Shown: positions 39,693 through 49,535, numbered from the stretch's first letter. The stretch is 58,825 bases of DNA from Actinomycetota bacterium (GCA_004366385.1 SIRU01000063.1:1-58825); one strand, 5' to 3'. The notes: generated by a model not told the origin, from the sequence alone. Program-made: numbers and translations.

Positions 39693-40613
39693 CTACTTCT
39701 TCTTCAGGCCGTTCGCCTTCAGGAACGCGTCCGCCACCCTGGCGGCGGGCCGCTGGTCGACGATGACCGCCTTGTTCATCGCCTGCATGGCCTTGACCGT
39801 GAGCAGGCGCGTGACCTTGTTGATGGTGCTCGTGAACCTCGTCCCGTACTGCTGCACGAGCCGCTGGTCGACCACCGGGGCAACGTGCTGGAACCCGAAC
39901 ATGTTCTTCGGGTCGCGCAGCTGGACGTACTTGCTCCCGAGGAGCGGCGGGTCGGTGGTGAAGACGTCGGCCGCGAGCACGTCGCCCTGGTCGAGCAGCT
40001 GGTACGCGGAGATGCCCGCGAGCGGCACGAACTTGAACCCCTTCACGCCGTACTGGCGCCCGATCTGCCCGCGCCAGCGCGTGTTCCACTCCGGGAAGCC
40101 GGCGATCGACAGGTTCGGCACGCGCTTCAGGTCGGAGAGCGTCTTCAGGTTGTAGCGCTTGGCCGTCGCCCGCGTGACCGCGATCACGTCGCGGTCCTGG
40201 AACGGCGTCCGCGCGAGAAGCGTCTGCCCGCGCCGCTCGTACAGCTGCTTGGCGAGTGAGTACGTCGCCTGCGGCGTCTTCGGCAGCGACTTGCGCTTGA
40301 ACGTCACCGAGAGCATGACCCCGGTGTACTCCGGGTAGAGCGTGATCTGCCTGCTCTTGAGCGCGGTGTCGATCAGCTCGGTGGAGCCGATGTTCTCCTT
40401 GTAGCCCACCTTGAACCCGGCTGCGACGAGCGCCTGCCGGTACAGCTGCCCGAGGATGTACTGCTCGGGGAAGTTCTTGGCGCCGACGATGATCGGCGTC
40501 GACTGCTGCGGTGCTGCGGGCGCCGCAGCGGCGGAAAGCCCTAACAGGAGAGCGACGCCGAGTGCGACGGAGTAGGCGGCCTTGGCGGCGCGCCGGTTGT
40601 GCTTGCGGATCAC
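39693..40613 (-). CDS. Osmoprotectant (betaine/choline-type) ABC binding protein
   Basis: A 306-residue exported substrate-binding protein of the OpuAC/ProX-like glycine betaine/carnitine/choline family. The signal peptide spans about residues 1-35, ending in LLLGLSAAAAPAA; no lipobox cysteine is visible, so it may be free or anchored otherwise. The mature protein starts IIVGAKNFPEQYILGQLYRQ and has the family segment ITLYPEYTGVML, where aromatic residues form the ligand cage. The start GTG 40613 is preceded by AAAGGGGGT. It is the last gene of the import operon, 49 bases after the second permease. The ligand could be glycine betaine, choline or carnitine. Confidence 0.88.
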   Translation of the reverse strand: MIRKHNRRAAKAAYSVALGVALLLGLSAAAAPAAPQQSTPIIVGAKNFPEQYILGQLYRQALVAAGFKVGYKENIGSTELIDTALKSRQITLYPEYTGVMLSVTFKRKSLPKTPQATYSLAKQLYERRGQTLLARTPFQDRDVIAVTRATAKRYNLKTLSDLKRVPNLSIAGFPEWNTRWRGQIGRQYGVKGFKFVPLAGISAYQLLDQGDVLAADVFTTDPPLLGSKYVQLRDPKNMFGFQHVAPVVDQRLVQQYGTRFTSTINKVTRLLTVKAMQAMNKAVIVDQRPAARVADAFLKANGLKKK

Positions 40614-40662
40614 AGCACGACCCCCTTTCAGGGATAGAGAGGAAACCCGGCCCGAAGCCACC

Positions 40663-41379
40663 CTACAACCGGGTCACGCCCGTGGTCACGTCGGGCTCCA
40701 ACGCGTGCACGTCGGCCCGTAGTCCCGGCGGGGTGAGCAGACGTTGCACGAGCCCGAGCAGGAAGTCCGCGGCGAGCGCGAGGACGGAGACGCAGATCGC
40801 GGCCCCGACGACGCCCTCGAGCCCGTACGCGGCGCGGTTCACGATGATGTCGCCCAGGCCCCCACCACCGGCCACCGCGGCGATGGTAGCGGTCGCGACC
40901 ACGAAGACGACCGCCGTCCGGATCCCGGCGAAGATCAGCGGCAGCGCCATCGGCAGCTCGACCCGCCACAGGATCTGCCTCCGGGTCATCCCCATCCCGC
41001 GCGCCGCCTCGACCGCGTCCGGCTCGACCTCGTCCACCGCCACGTACGCGTTCGTGAGGATCGGCGGCACGGCGAGGACGACGAGCGCGAGCGCCACGTT
41101 CGCGAACCCGATCCCGAGGAACGCGAGGCCGATCGCGATGACGGCGAGGCTCGGGAGCGCGCGGCCCACGTTCGCGAGGTTGATCGCCACGAAGGAGCCG
41201 CGGTGGAGGTGGCCGAGCCAGGCGCCGAGCGGGAGCGCGAGCACGATCGCGATCGCGATCGCCGCGCCCGAGAGCTTCAGGTGCTCCCACGTCTTCTCGA
41301 GGATCAGCGTGCGCTCGTCGGCGACGAACCGCAGCGCGTCGGCGAACACACCGAGGTCGGCGGCGAGGAGCCAGCTCAC
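40663..41379 (-). CDS. Osmoprotectant ABC transporter permease, second subunit
   Basis: A 238-residue permease of the OpuCB/OpuCD (ProW-like) type, with five or six predicted helices. The EAA loop that contacts the ATPase is AVEAARGMGMTRRQILWRVE, about residues 118-137. GTG 41379 is preceded by GAGGAGG and overlaps the end of the first permease by four bases. It pairs with that subunit to form the heterodimeric channel of an importer whose ATPase and binding protein are encoded in the same operon. Confidence 0.9.
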   Translation of the reverse strand: MSWLLAADLGVFADALRFVADERTLILEKTWEHLKLSGAAIAIAIVLALPLGAWLGHLHRGSFVAINLANVGRALPSLAVIAIGLAFLGIGFANVALALVVLAVPPILTNAYVAVDEVEPDAVEAARGMGMTRRQILWRVELPMALPLIFAGIRTAVVFVVATATIAAVAGGGGLGDIIVNRAAYGLEGVVGAAICVSVLALAADFLLGLVQRLLTPPGLRADVHALEPDVTTGVTRL

Positions 41380-42107
41380 GCGAGCCTCCTCGCGCTCGCC
41401 CACGGCGTGAGCGCGCGCTGCGCGGCGACGAGCAGCGCGTCCGCGACGAGCGCCATCAGCACGGCGAGCCCGCCCGCGACCACGATCTCGGTCTTGAACG
41501 CCTCGCGGAGCGCGAGGAAGATCGGGTACCCGAGCCCGTACGGGATCACGAGCGCGGCCACCGTCGCGAGCGCGATCGTCGACACGACCGCCACCCGCAG
41601 CCCCGCGAACATCGCCGGCACCGCGAGCGGCAGCTCCACCCGCCACAGCGTCTGCCCCCGCGTGTAGCCCATCCCGCGCGCCGCCTCGAGCACGTCCGGC
41701 GGCACGCTGCGCAGCCCCTCGAGCGTGTTCCGGAAGAGGATGAGCAGCGTGTACCCGACGAGCGCGATCTCGACCGTCGTCACCGTCAGCCCCGTCACCG
41801 GCACCAGGAGCTGGAAGAGCGCGAGGCTGGGGATCGTGTACACGACCGCCGAGAACGCGGTGAACGGCGCCTCGACCAGCCGGTAGCGGTGCGCGACGAG
41901 CGCGGCCGCGAACGAGAGCACGAACCCGATCGCCACGGCGATGACGACGAGCTTCACGTGCTGGAGCAGCGCCGGCTGGATCACGCCCGCCCAGTTGTCG
42001 CGCACCCAGTCGGGGCAGAAGAAGCGGTTCTCGACGACGCAGTCGCTCCCCTCGCCGAAGTCCGGGATGATCGGCTCGCCCTGCGCGAGGAGGAGGCCGC
42101 CGCTCAC
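41376..42107 (-). CDS. Osmoprotectant ABC transporter permease, first subunit
   Basis: A 243-residue permease of the same family as its neighbour but with a longer N-terminal periplasmic/loop region (about residues 1-40), which contains two cysteines in GSDCVVENRFFCPDW. The EAA loop is VLEAARGMGYTRGQTLWRVE, about residues 140-160. GTG 42107 overlaps the end of the ATPase gene (GTGA). No Shine-Dalgarno is needed, as translation is probably coupled. Confidence 0.9.
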   Translation of the reverse strand: MSGGLLLAQGEPIIPDFGEGSDCVVENRFFCPDWVRDNWAGVIQPALLQHVKLVVIAVAIGFVLSFAAALVAHRYRLVEAPFTAFSAVVYTIPSLALFQLLVPVTGLTVTTVEIALVGYTLLILFRNTLEGLRSVPPDVLEAARGMGYTRGQTLWRVELPLAVPAMFAGLRVAVVSTIALATVAALVIPYGLGYPIFLALREAFKTEIVVAGGLAVLMALVADALLVAAQRALTPWASARRLA

Positions 42108-43063
42108 TCGGCCAGCGCCGCGAGCGCGTCGAGCGTGACGACGCCGCGCGGCTGCCCCTCCGAGTCGACGACGACGAGCGAGCGCGACCCGTGCGTGATC
42201 ATCTGCGAGAGCGCGTCGCGCATGGTCGTGTCGCCGCTCGCGCGCAGGTCGATCGCGCCGTCCAGCGGCGCGAGCTCGAGCTCGTCGAGCCGGCGCAGTG
42301 AGAGCAGCTTGATCCCGCGATCGGAGCCGATGAACCGCTCCACGAAGTCGTCGGCCGGGTGCTCGAGGATCCGCGCCGGCGTGTCGTACTGCGCGAGCAC
42401 GCCGCCCTCCCGCAGGATCGCGATCCGGTCGGCGAGCAGGATCGCCTCGTCGATGTCGTGGGTGACGAAGATGATCGTCTTGCGCACGGCGCCCTGGATC
42501 CGCAGCAGCTCGTGCTGGAGCCGCGCGCGCGTGATCGGGTCGAGCGCGCCGAACGGCTCGTCCATGAGCATCGCGGGCGGGTCGGCCGCGAGCGCGCGCG
42601 CGAGACCGACGCGCTGGCGCTCGCCGCCGGAGAGCTGCGACGGGAAGCGCGCCCGGTAGTCCTCCGCGGGGAGGTCGACGAGGTCGAGGAGCTCGTCCAC
42701 GCGCAGCCTGGTCCGGCCCTTCTCCCAGCCCCGCAGCCGCGGCACGGTCGAGATGTTCTCGGCCACGGTCATGTGCGGGAAGAGCCCGACCTGCTGGATC
42801 ACGTACCCGATCCCGCGCCGGAGCTCCGTGAGGTCGAGCGAGCGCACGCTCTCACCGCCGATCGTGATGTCGCCCTCCTCGAAGTCGATCAGCCGGTTGA
42901 CGAGCTTCATCGCCGTCGTCTTGCCCGCGCCCGACGGGCCGACGAGGCAGCAGATCTCCCCCGCGGGCACCGTGAGCGAGAGGTCGCTCACAGCTGCCTC
43001 CGCCCGGCCCGGATAGCGCTTCGTCACGCGATCGAAGACGATCTCGGCGGCCGCGCCGCTCAC
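42104..43063 (-). CDS. Osmoprotectant ABC transporter ATP-binding protein
   Basis: A 319-residue ATPase of the OpuCA/ProV family. Walker A is GPSGAGKTTAMKL (about residues 40-52), the signature is LSGGERQRVGLARAL, Walker B is AMLMDEPFGALD and the switch His is in FVTHDID. Unlike short ABC ATPases it has a C-terminal extension (about 235-319) with one recognisable CBS domain (TTMRDALSQMITHGS, then VVVDSEGQPRGVVT). In related importers CBS domains sense ionic strength. GTG 43063 diverges from a rhodanese gene across 24 bases. Confidence 0.9.
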   Translation of the reverse strand: MSGAAAEIVFDRVTKRYPGRAEAAVSDLSLTVPAGEICCLVGPSGAGKTTAMKLVNRLIDFEEGDITIGGESVRSLDLTELRRGIGYVIQQVGLFPHMTVAENISTVPRLRGWEKGRTRLRVDELLDLVDLPAEDYRARFPSQLSGGERQRVGLARALAADPPAMLMDEPFGALDPITRARLQHELLRIQGAVRKTIIFVTHDIDEAILLADRIAILREGGVLAQYDTPARILEHPADDFVERFIGSDRGIKLLSLRRLDELELAPLDGAIDLRASGDTTMRDALSQMITHGSRSLVVVDSEGQPRGVVTLDALAALAE

Positions 43064-43069
43064 GGGGAG

Positions 43070-43076
43070 TAGCGTA
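43070..43076. promoter_or_regulatory. Overlapping divergent -10 elements, importer and rhodanese
   Basis: TAGCGTA holds TAGCGT on the plus strand (43070-43075), 12 bases before ATG 43088, and TACGCT on the minus strand (43071-43076), seven bases before GTG 43063. Nearly the same bases would serve both directions. Confidence 0.45.
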
Positions 43077-43087
43077 GACGCCCGACG

Positions 43088-43522
43088 ATGGCGCGGAGGA
43101 CGCTGGAGGAGCTGCTCGCGGAGGCGCGCTCGCGGATCGAGCGCCTGGAGCCGGCGCAGGCGTGGGCGGCGATGAGGGAGGGAGCGGTGCTCGTGGACAT
43201 ACGCTCGGACGCTGCGCGCGAGCGCGACGGCGTCGTCCCCGGCTCGCTGCACGTGCCCCGCACCGTGCTCGAGTGGCGGCTCGACCCGGACAGCGCCACG
43301 CGCAGCCCGCACGCGCCGGGGCTCGGCGAGCGCGTCCTCGTCCTCTGCGAGCACGGCTACTCGTCGTCGCTCGCCGCCGCGGCCCTCGTCGAGCTGGGCT
43401 TCGAGCGCGCAGGCGACGTCGCCGGCGGGTTCGAGGCGTGGCGCGCGGCCGATCTCCCGACCGCGTCGCCCCCGCCGCCTTCACGTGAGGGCGAGCTTCC
43501 AGGCATGGCCCCGCCCGCGTAG
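43088..43522 (+). CDS. Rhodanese-domain protein
   Basis: A 144-residue single rhodanese domain, a sulfur transferase fold. The catalytic cysteine is in RVLVLCEHGYSSSLAA (about residue 87), followed by the family's AGDVAGGFEAW near 115. Substrate aspartate positions VLVDIRSDAAR and GSLHVPRTVLEWRL are typical. The sulfur donor and acceptor are unknown. It diverges from the osmoprotectant importer with a shared promoter region, though the two have no obvious link in function. Confidence 0.85.
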   Translation: MARRTLEELLAEARSRIERLEPAQAWAAMREGAVLVDIRSDAARERDGVVPGSLHVPRTVLEWRLDPDSATRSPHAPGLGERVLVLCEHGYSSSLAAAALVELGFERAGDVAGGFEAWRAADLPTASPPPPSREGELPGMAPPA

Positions 43523-43653
43523 GTGCCGTGGTCGTGCGTGCGTGGGGCGCCGGCGCGGCCGTGACTGCGCGGAGTTCGCGGATGCGATCTGCGGGAAAGG
43601 GCTGATGCCGCCGCCGCGCTCCGGGGGCACCATCGCCGGAAAGGAGGTCGGAG

Positions 43654-45303
43654 ATGGACGGCGGGAGCCGGAAGAAGGTCGTGATCGCCGGTGGCGGCGT
43701 CGCCGCGCTGGAGGCGATGCTCGCGTTGCGCGAGCTCGCGGAGGAGCGCGTCGACATCGAGCTCTACGCGCCCGACCCGCGCTTCTGGCATCGCCCGCTC
43801 GCGGTCGCGGAGCCGTTCGACCGCGGCCCCGTGCGCCACTTCGATCTCTCGGAGCTCGCGCTCGAGGCGGGCGCGGGCTTCGTGCCGAGCTCGCTCGTGT
43901 CCGTCGACGCCGACCGCCGGCTCGCGTACATGGCGCCGGGCGGGGCCGTCCCCTACGACGCCCTGCTGATCGCCTGCGGCGCCGCGCCGACTCGCGCCGT
44001 CGACGGCGCGATCACCTTCCGCGGCCCGGCCGACACCGCCCGCATCCGGGAGCTGCTCGCCGAGCTCGAGGACGGCGCGGCCCGCCACGTCGTCTTCGCG
44101 GTGCCGGCCGGCGCGGTCTGGAGCCTGCCCGCATACGAGCTGGCGCTGATGACCACGGCCTGGGTGAAGGAGCGCGGCCTCGAGGACGTCACCGTCGCGC
44201 TCGTCACGCCCGAGGAGCAGCCGCTGCGCCTGTTCGGGCGCGACGCCAGCCGCGCGGTGCAGGAGCTGCTCGACGAGAACGAGATCGCGACGCACCTGCG
44301 CGCGTACCCCGCGGACGCCAGGGACGGTGAGTTGATCCTCGTCGGCGGCGGCATCCTCCCGGCCGACCGCGTGGTTGCGCTCCCGCGGCTGCACGGCCCC
44401 TGGATCGGCGGGATCCCGCAGACGTTCGACGGCTTCATCCCGGTCGACACGCACGGCCGCGTGCAGGGGATCCCCGGGGTCTACGCGGCGGGGGACATCA
44501 CGAGCTTCCCCGTGAAGCAGGGCGGGCTGGCGGCGCAGCAGGCCGACGCGGCGGCGGAGGCGATCGCAGCCGAGGCCGGCGTCGAGCTGGATCCGAGACC
44601 CTTCGAGCCGGTGCTGCGCGGGCTGCTGCTGACCGGCGGCGCGCCGCACTACCTGCGGGGCGAGCGCGAGGGGAGCGCGGCCGAGCGCTCCGAGGCGAGC
44701 CTCGAGCCGCTCTGGTGGCCGCCGGCGAAGCTCGTCGGCCGCCGGCTCGCCCCGCTCCTCGCGCGGCTCACCTCCGGCGAGCTCGCGCTCGAGCCCCAGC
44801 CGGAGACCGAGGGAGTCCCGGTCGAGGTGCCGCTCGAGGAGGAGCTGACCGCGCGTGCCGCAGGCCGCCTCCCCGAGCCGTCCGCCGACTGGGTCGACGA
44901 GTTGGAGGCGCAGCGCGTGGGCGACGTGATGACGCCAGACCCGCTGCTCGTGGCGCCCGAGGACACGCTCGGCGAGGTGGCCGAGCGGCTGGCCGAGCGC
45001 GATCTCGGCTCGGCGCTCGTCGTCGAGTACGGGCGCCTGATCGGGATCCTCACCTCGCGCGACCTGCTGCGCGCTGTCGCGGGCCGCGTCCACCCGAGCG
45101 ACGGCCGCGTCCGCCAGTGGATGACGGCGGAGCCGCTGACCGTGCGGCCGAGCGCCGCGCTTCCCGCGGCCGCGCTCCTCATGACCGAGCATGGGATCCA
45201 CCACCTGCCCGTGGTGGAGGACGACCGGCCGGTGGGCGTGGTCGGGATGCGCGACGTCGTCCGCAGCACCTCGCTCGGCGCCGGGATCGGCCTCGGGCTC
45301 TGA
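43654..45303 (+). CDS. FAD-dependent oxidoreductase fused to a CBS-domain pair
   Basis: A 549-residue protein. Residues 1-395 are an NDH-2/sulfide:quinone-reductase-like flavoprotein: FAD motif VVIAGGGVAALEAMLAL at 8-24, a second site with DALLIACGAAPTR, and GVYAAGDITSFPVKQGGLAA near 275-295. I see no paired redox cysteines, so it is unlikely to be a true sulfide:quinone reductase. Residues 425-545 are two CBS domains, VGDVMTPDPLLVAPEDTLGE and IHHLPVVEDDRPVGVVGMRD. CBS pairs bind adenosine nucleotides, so activity may be gated by AMP, ATP or NAD. ATG 43654 follows AAAGGAGGTCGGAG. A stand-alone operon. The electron acceptor is unknown. Confidence 0.85.
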   Translation: MDGGSRKKVVIAGGGVAALEAMLALRELAEERVDIELYAPDPRFWHRPLAVAEPFDRGPVRHFDLSELALEAGAGFVPSSLVSVDADRRLAYMAPGGAVPYDALLIACGAAPTRAVDGAITFRGPADTARIRELLAELEDGAARHVVFAVPAGAVWSLPAYELALMTTAWVKERGLEDVTVALVTPEEQPLRLFGRDASRAVQELLDENEIATHLRAYPADARDGELILVGGGILPADRVVALPRLHGPWIGGIPQTFDGFIPVDTHGRVQGIPGVYAAGDITSFPVKQGGLAAQQADAAAEAIAAEAGVELDPRPFEPVLRGLLLTGGAPHYLRGEREGSAAERSEASLEPLWWPPAKLVGRRLAPLLARLTSGELALEPQPETEGVPVEVPLEEELTARAAGRLPEPSADWVDELEAQRVGDVMTPDPLLVAPEDTLGEVAERLAERDLGSALVVEYGRLIGILTSRDLLRAVAGRVHPSDGRVRQWMTAEPLTVRPSAALPAAALLMTEHGIHHLPVVEDDRPVGVVGMRDVVRSTSLGAGIGLGL

Positions 45304-45329
45304 CCCCGCGTTAGCCCCCGCGTTAGCCT
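45304..45329 (+). promoter_or_regulatory. Duplicated 12-base word carrying a -10 element
   Basis: CCCCGCGTTAGC occurs twice in tandem (45304-45315 and 45316-45327), followed by C and T so that the second copy creates TAGCCT at 45324-45329, seven bases before GTG 45337. The duplication may have produced or doubled the promoter; the first copy gives TAGCCC. Confidence 0.45.
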
Positions 45330-45336
45330 TCGCGCC

Positions 45337-46044
45337 GTGGCGCCCACGGCCGCGCTCATCGGCGTCTACCGGGCCCGGAACGCGCACCTCGTCCGAGCGA
45401 TCTGCGAGCCGGCGCTCGCCCAGGGCTGGACGGTGGCGTGGTGGGCGCTCGACGACATCCCGGACGAGCTCGCCCCGCACACGGTCGGCTCCGGCCCGGG
45501 GCAGAGGCTTCCGCTCCTGAACCGGATCCTTGGGAGCCTCGGCGCACCGGCCTCCTGGCTCGTCGTGAGCGACGACGACGTGGCCTTCGAGCGCGGTGAC
45601 GTGGTCGCGCTCCAGCGCGTCTGCCGGCGCGGCGGGCTCGATCTCGCGCAGCCGGCGCGCACCGACACGCGCGTCGACCACCCGATCACGAGCGCGCGCC
45701 CCCGCTCCCGCGCGCGCAGGACGTCGTTCGTGGAGATCGGCCCGCTCTTCGCCGTCGGCCCCGCGTGGCGCGACCGCATCGTCCCGTTCCCGGAGGAGCG
45801 GGGGATGGGCTGGGGCCTCGAGCTCGACTGGTTCGAGCTCGAGCGGGACGGGTGCGCGCTCGGGATCGTGGACGCGGTGCGCGTGCGGCACGAGGGCACG
45901 CCGGGCGGGGACTACGACTTCGCCGGCGAGGTGCGGAGAGTCCACGCGGAGCTCGCCGCGCGCGGCCTCGAGTGGTCGGACGTCCAGCTCGTGCGCGGGA
46001 CGTGGCGCCCGTGGCGCCGCACGCCGCCGTGGACGCGAGCGTAG
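45337..46044 (+). CDS. Glycosyltransferase-like protein
   Basis: A 235-residue protein with a GT-A-like layout. The N-terminal ALIGVYRARNAHLVRAICEP starts a nucleotide-binding fold; the metal-binding motif is VVSDDDVAFERGD at about residue 72. A substrate region GPLFAVGPAWRDRIVPFPEE and acceptor-site GWGLELDWFELERDG (with the acidic residues typical of the catalytic base) follow. No signal or membrane helix is seen. The sugar donor is unknown. GTG 45337 is placed by a TAGCCT -10 seven bases upstream and lack of a ribosome-binding site. The gene stands alone between the flavoprotein and the exported protein. Confidence 0.6.
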   Translation: MAPTAALIGVYRARNAHLVRAICEPALAQGWTVAWWALDDIPDELAPHTVGSGPGQRLPLLNRILGSLGAPASWLVVSDDDVAFERGDVVALQRVCRRGGLDLAQPARTDTRVDHPITSARPRSRARRTSFVEIGPLFAVGPAWRDRIVPFPEERGMGWGLELDWFELERDGCALGIVDAVRVRHEGTPGGDYDFAGEVRRVHAELAARGLEWSDVQLVRGTWRPWRRTPPWTRA

Positions 46045-46118
46045 CGACCGTCTCTCGCAGCCCAAGTCACGGTTGGCGGAGCGGATCATCGACGAGGGTC
46101 TACAGACGCCCGAGGAGC

Positions 46119-46613
46119 TCAGCCTGAGGAGCGTGCCCGCCGGGCGGCGAGCACCGCTGCGCCGGCCGTGACGCCTAGCAGCGCGAGCAGCATCCCCACG
46201 AGCTGACGGTCGCGCGTCGAGGACACCGCGGAGACGGTGCCCGCGAGCGCCTTCTCGACCGACGCGTCGGTGGGCGGCGGCGCGAGGCGAGTTGTCTTCG
46301 GCGGCTCCGGGTTCGCCGGCGCGCCGTAGTTCGACGACGTGGCGACCTGCTCGAGCGCGGCGGCGGTCTCGGGGTCGACGCCCTCGAGCGCGCCCTTGGC
46401 CTTCGGCGGCAGCGGCGTCGTCGTCTCCTTCCCGAGCCCCGGCGCTTTCGCCCCGCTCGCCTCGGGGACGAGCTCGACGTACTGGAACACCGAGGAGGGC
46501 GGCTCCTGCGCGTGCGCGGGCGCGGCCCACGCGAGCGACGAGACGAGCGCGAGGAGCCCCGCGAGGGCGGCCGTGCGCGCGAGGCGCGGCTCCCGCTTCA
46601 CGTGTGTGCCCAT
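46119..46613 (-). CDS. Exported, C-terminally anchored protein of unknown function
   Basis: A 164-residue protein with a clear signal peptide (about residues 1-36, TAALAGLLALVSSLAWAAPA then HAQ) and a C-terminal membrane helix followed by positive charges (LVGMLLALLGVTAGAAVLAA then RRARSSG). The middle is proline-, lysine- and alanine-rich and probably extended. The layout resembles a surface-anchored linker protein. No family is recognised. ATG 46613 has minus-strand TACTGT nine bases upstream. It diverges from the ligase-like gene and may work with it at the cell surface. Confidence 0.65.
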   Translation of the reverse strand: MGTHVKREPRLARTAALAGLLALVSSLAWAAPAHAQEPPSSVFQYVELVPEASGAKAPGLGKETTTPLPPKAKGALEGVDPETAAALEQVATSSNYGAPANPEPPKTTRLAPPPTDASVEKALAGTVSAVSSTRDRQLVGMLLALLGVTAGAAVLAARRARSSG

Positions 46614-46622
46614 CGGCGTCGA

Positions 46623-46632
46623 ACAGTAGCCT
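46623..46632. promoter_or_regulatory. Overlapping divergent -10 elements, exported protein and ligase
   Basis: ACAGTAGCCT contains TACTGT on the minus strand (46623-46628) and TAGCCT on the plus strand (46627-46632), sharing TA at 46627-46628. They stand nine bases from ATG 46613 and eight from GTG 46641, the same geometry as between lysC and its neighbour. Confidence 0.55.
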
Positions 46633-46640
46633 TTCGCCTC

Positions 46641-48578
<1,938 letters not shown>

Positions 48579-48638
48579 CTTCTGTCCGCGGGAGGGCTAC
48601 ATTCTGTTACGGGTTCCGTGCGAGTCTAGGAGGCAACT

Positions 48639-49019
48639 GTGGCACGCAAGCAGAGCCTCGATGGTTCCGACCTTGCTGCGTCCGCGGTGCCTGGGGTGCA
48701 ACGCCTGACGTTGGAGGAGGCGCGCAAGGCACTCCCCGAAGTCGCGAGGCGGTTCAGTCAGCTGACGGAGCCGAGCGACTCGCTCGTCGAGCAGGCAGTA
48801 GCAGTCGGCCCGCACCGCAAGACGGGCCTCGTGATGATCCCGGAGGTCGATGTCATCGCGGCGATGAGGGAGCTCGAGGAGCTCGAAGACGACCTGGAGG
48901 TCTTCGGGATGATGTTGCTCGCGCGGGAGCGTCTCGCGGAGCCGACCCCGGCCGAGGATCTGATCCCCGTCGAGGATCTCGCCAGACGCTTCGGAGCTGA
49001 GGAGCTGCTCGACGCGTGA
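48639..49019 (+). CDS. Phd/YefM-like antitoxin
   Basis: A 126-residue protein. The segment LTLEEARKALPEVARRFSQL at about residues 23-42 matches the N-terminal DNA-binding fold of Phd-like antitoxins, and TGLVMIPEVDVIAAMREL at 63-80 the second half; an acidic helical tail follows. GTG 48639 is preceded by AGGAGG at five bases. It is followed 27 bases later by a RelE/ParE-like toxin gene that is now frameshifted, so it may survive as an orphan antitoxin. Family assignment is moderate. Confidence 0.6.
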   Translation: MARKQSLDGSDLAASAVPGVQRLTLEEARKALPEVARRFSQLTEPSDSLVEQAVAVGPHRKTGLVMIPEVDVIAAMRELEELEDDLEVFGMMLLARERLAEPTPAEDLIPVEDLARRFGAEELLDA

Positions 49020-49046
49020 GCTACGAGGTCAGGGCAGAGCCCCGGG

Positions 49047-49352
49047 GTGAGCGACGACCTCGAGGAGCTCGCCAGGACCGATCCCGATCTCGTCAAGGCC
49101 GCGATCGCGCTCATGCTCGAGCTTCGGCGCGATCCGTGGCTAGGAGGCGAGCTGCGGGAGCGCTACAACCTTCGTCTGCTCGAGGGCTGCCGGCGTATCG
49201 CGTTCGACCTTCCTGCGTGGGAGGGCAAGCCGGGCTTCCGGCTCGTCTATCGCAACGAGCCCGAGGACGGCGCGCCGGGGCTGTCCGCGTGTGGGCCGTC
49301 GCCCCGCGGGAGGGCCTGATCGCGTGCGCGCGCTCGGCGGCCCGCCTGAGCC
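49047..49352 (+). pseudogene. Frameshifted RelE/ParE-like toxin
   Basis: The first 77 residues are a RelE/ParE-fold toxin: MSDDLEELARTDPDLVKAAI, then YNLRLLEGCRRIAFDL and GFRLVYRNEPEDGAPG. At 49276-49281 the frame is wrong; one extra G would restore AVRVWAVAPREGLIACARSA, the conserved end of the toxin. The uncorrected frame stops at 49319 after 13 unrelated residues. The active-site C-terminal strand is lost, so it is likely inactive. It follows the antitoxin in normal order. Confidence 0.65.
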
Positions 49353-49535
49353 GTGTTCGTAGGTATCCGGAAGCTGAACGGAAGTCCGGCCGCGCTTCTC
49401 GCGGCGTGGAGAGCGGGGCGGTTCGAGCTCGTTGTCTCGGAGCTACTGCTGGCCGAGCTACGCGACGTTCTCGCGCGACCGCACGTGGCCCGGTTCGTGA
49501 CTGCCGGCGAGGATCGGGCTTCTGCCCGCACCGTC
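49353..49535 (+). pseudogene. Remnant of a PIN-family toxin (COG1569 type)
   Basis: Encodes SPAALLAAWRAGRFELVV, SELLLAELRDVLARPHVARF and VTAGED, matching the second and third helices of stand-alone PIN-domain toxins. The N-terminal strand with the first catalytic aspartate (LDTNVL-type) is gone, and the C-terminal acidic residues are replaced by a piece of the ligase gene. The gene has no matching antitoxin of its own. Confidence 0.55.

Noticed and set aside
46045-46118. A short coding remnant (LAERIIDEGLQTPEELSLRS) between the glycosyltransferase and the exported protein
   Set aside because: It is too short and lacks a start codon, and I could not tie it to a family. It may be the tail of a lost gene.
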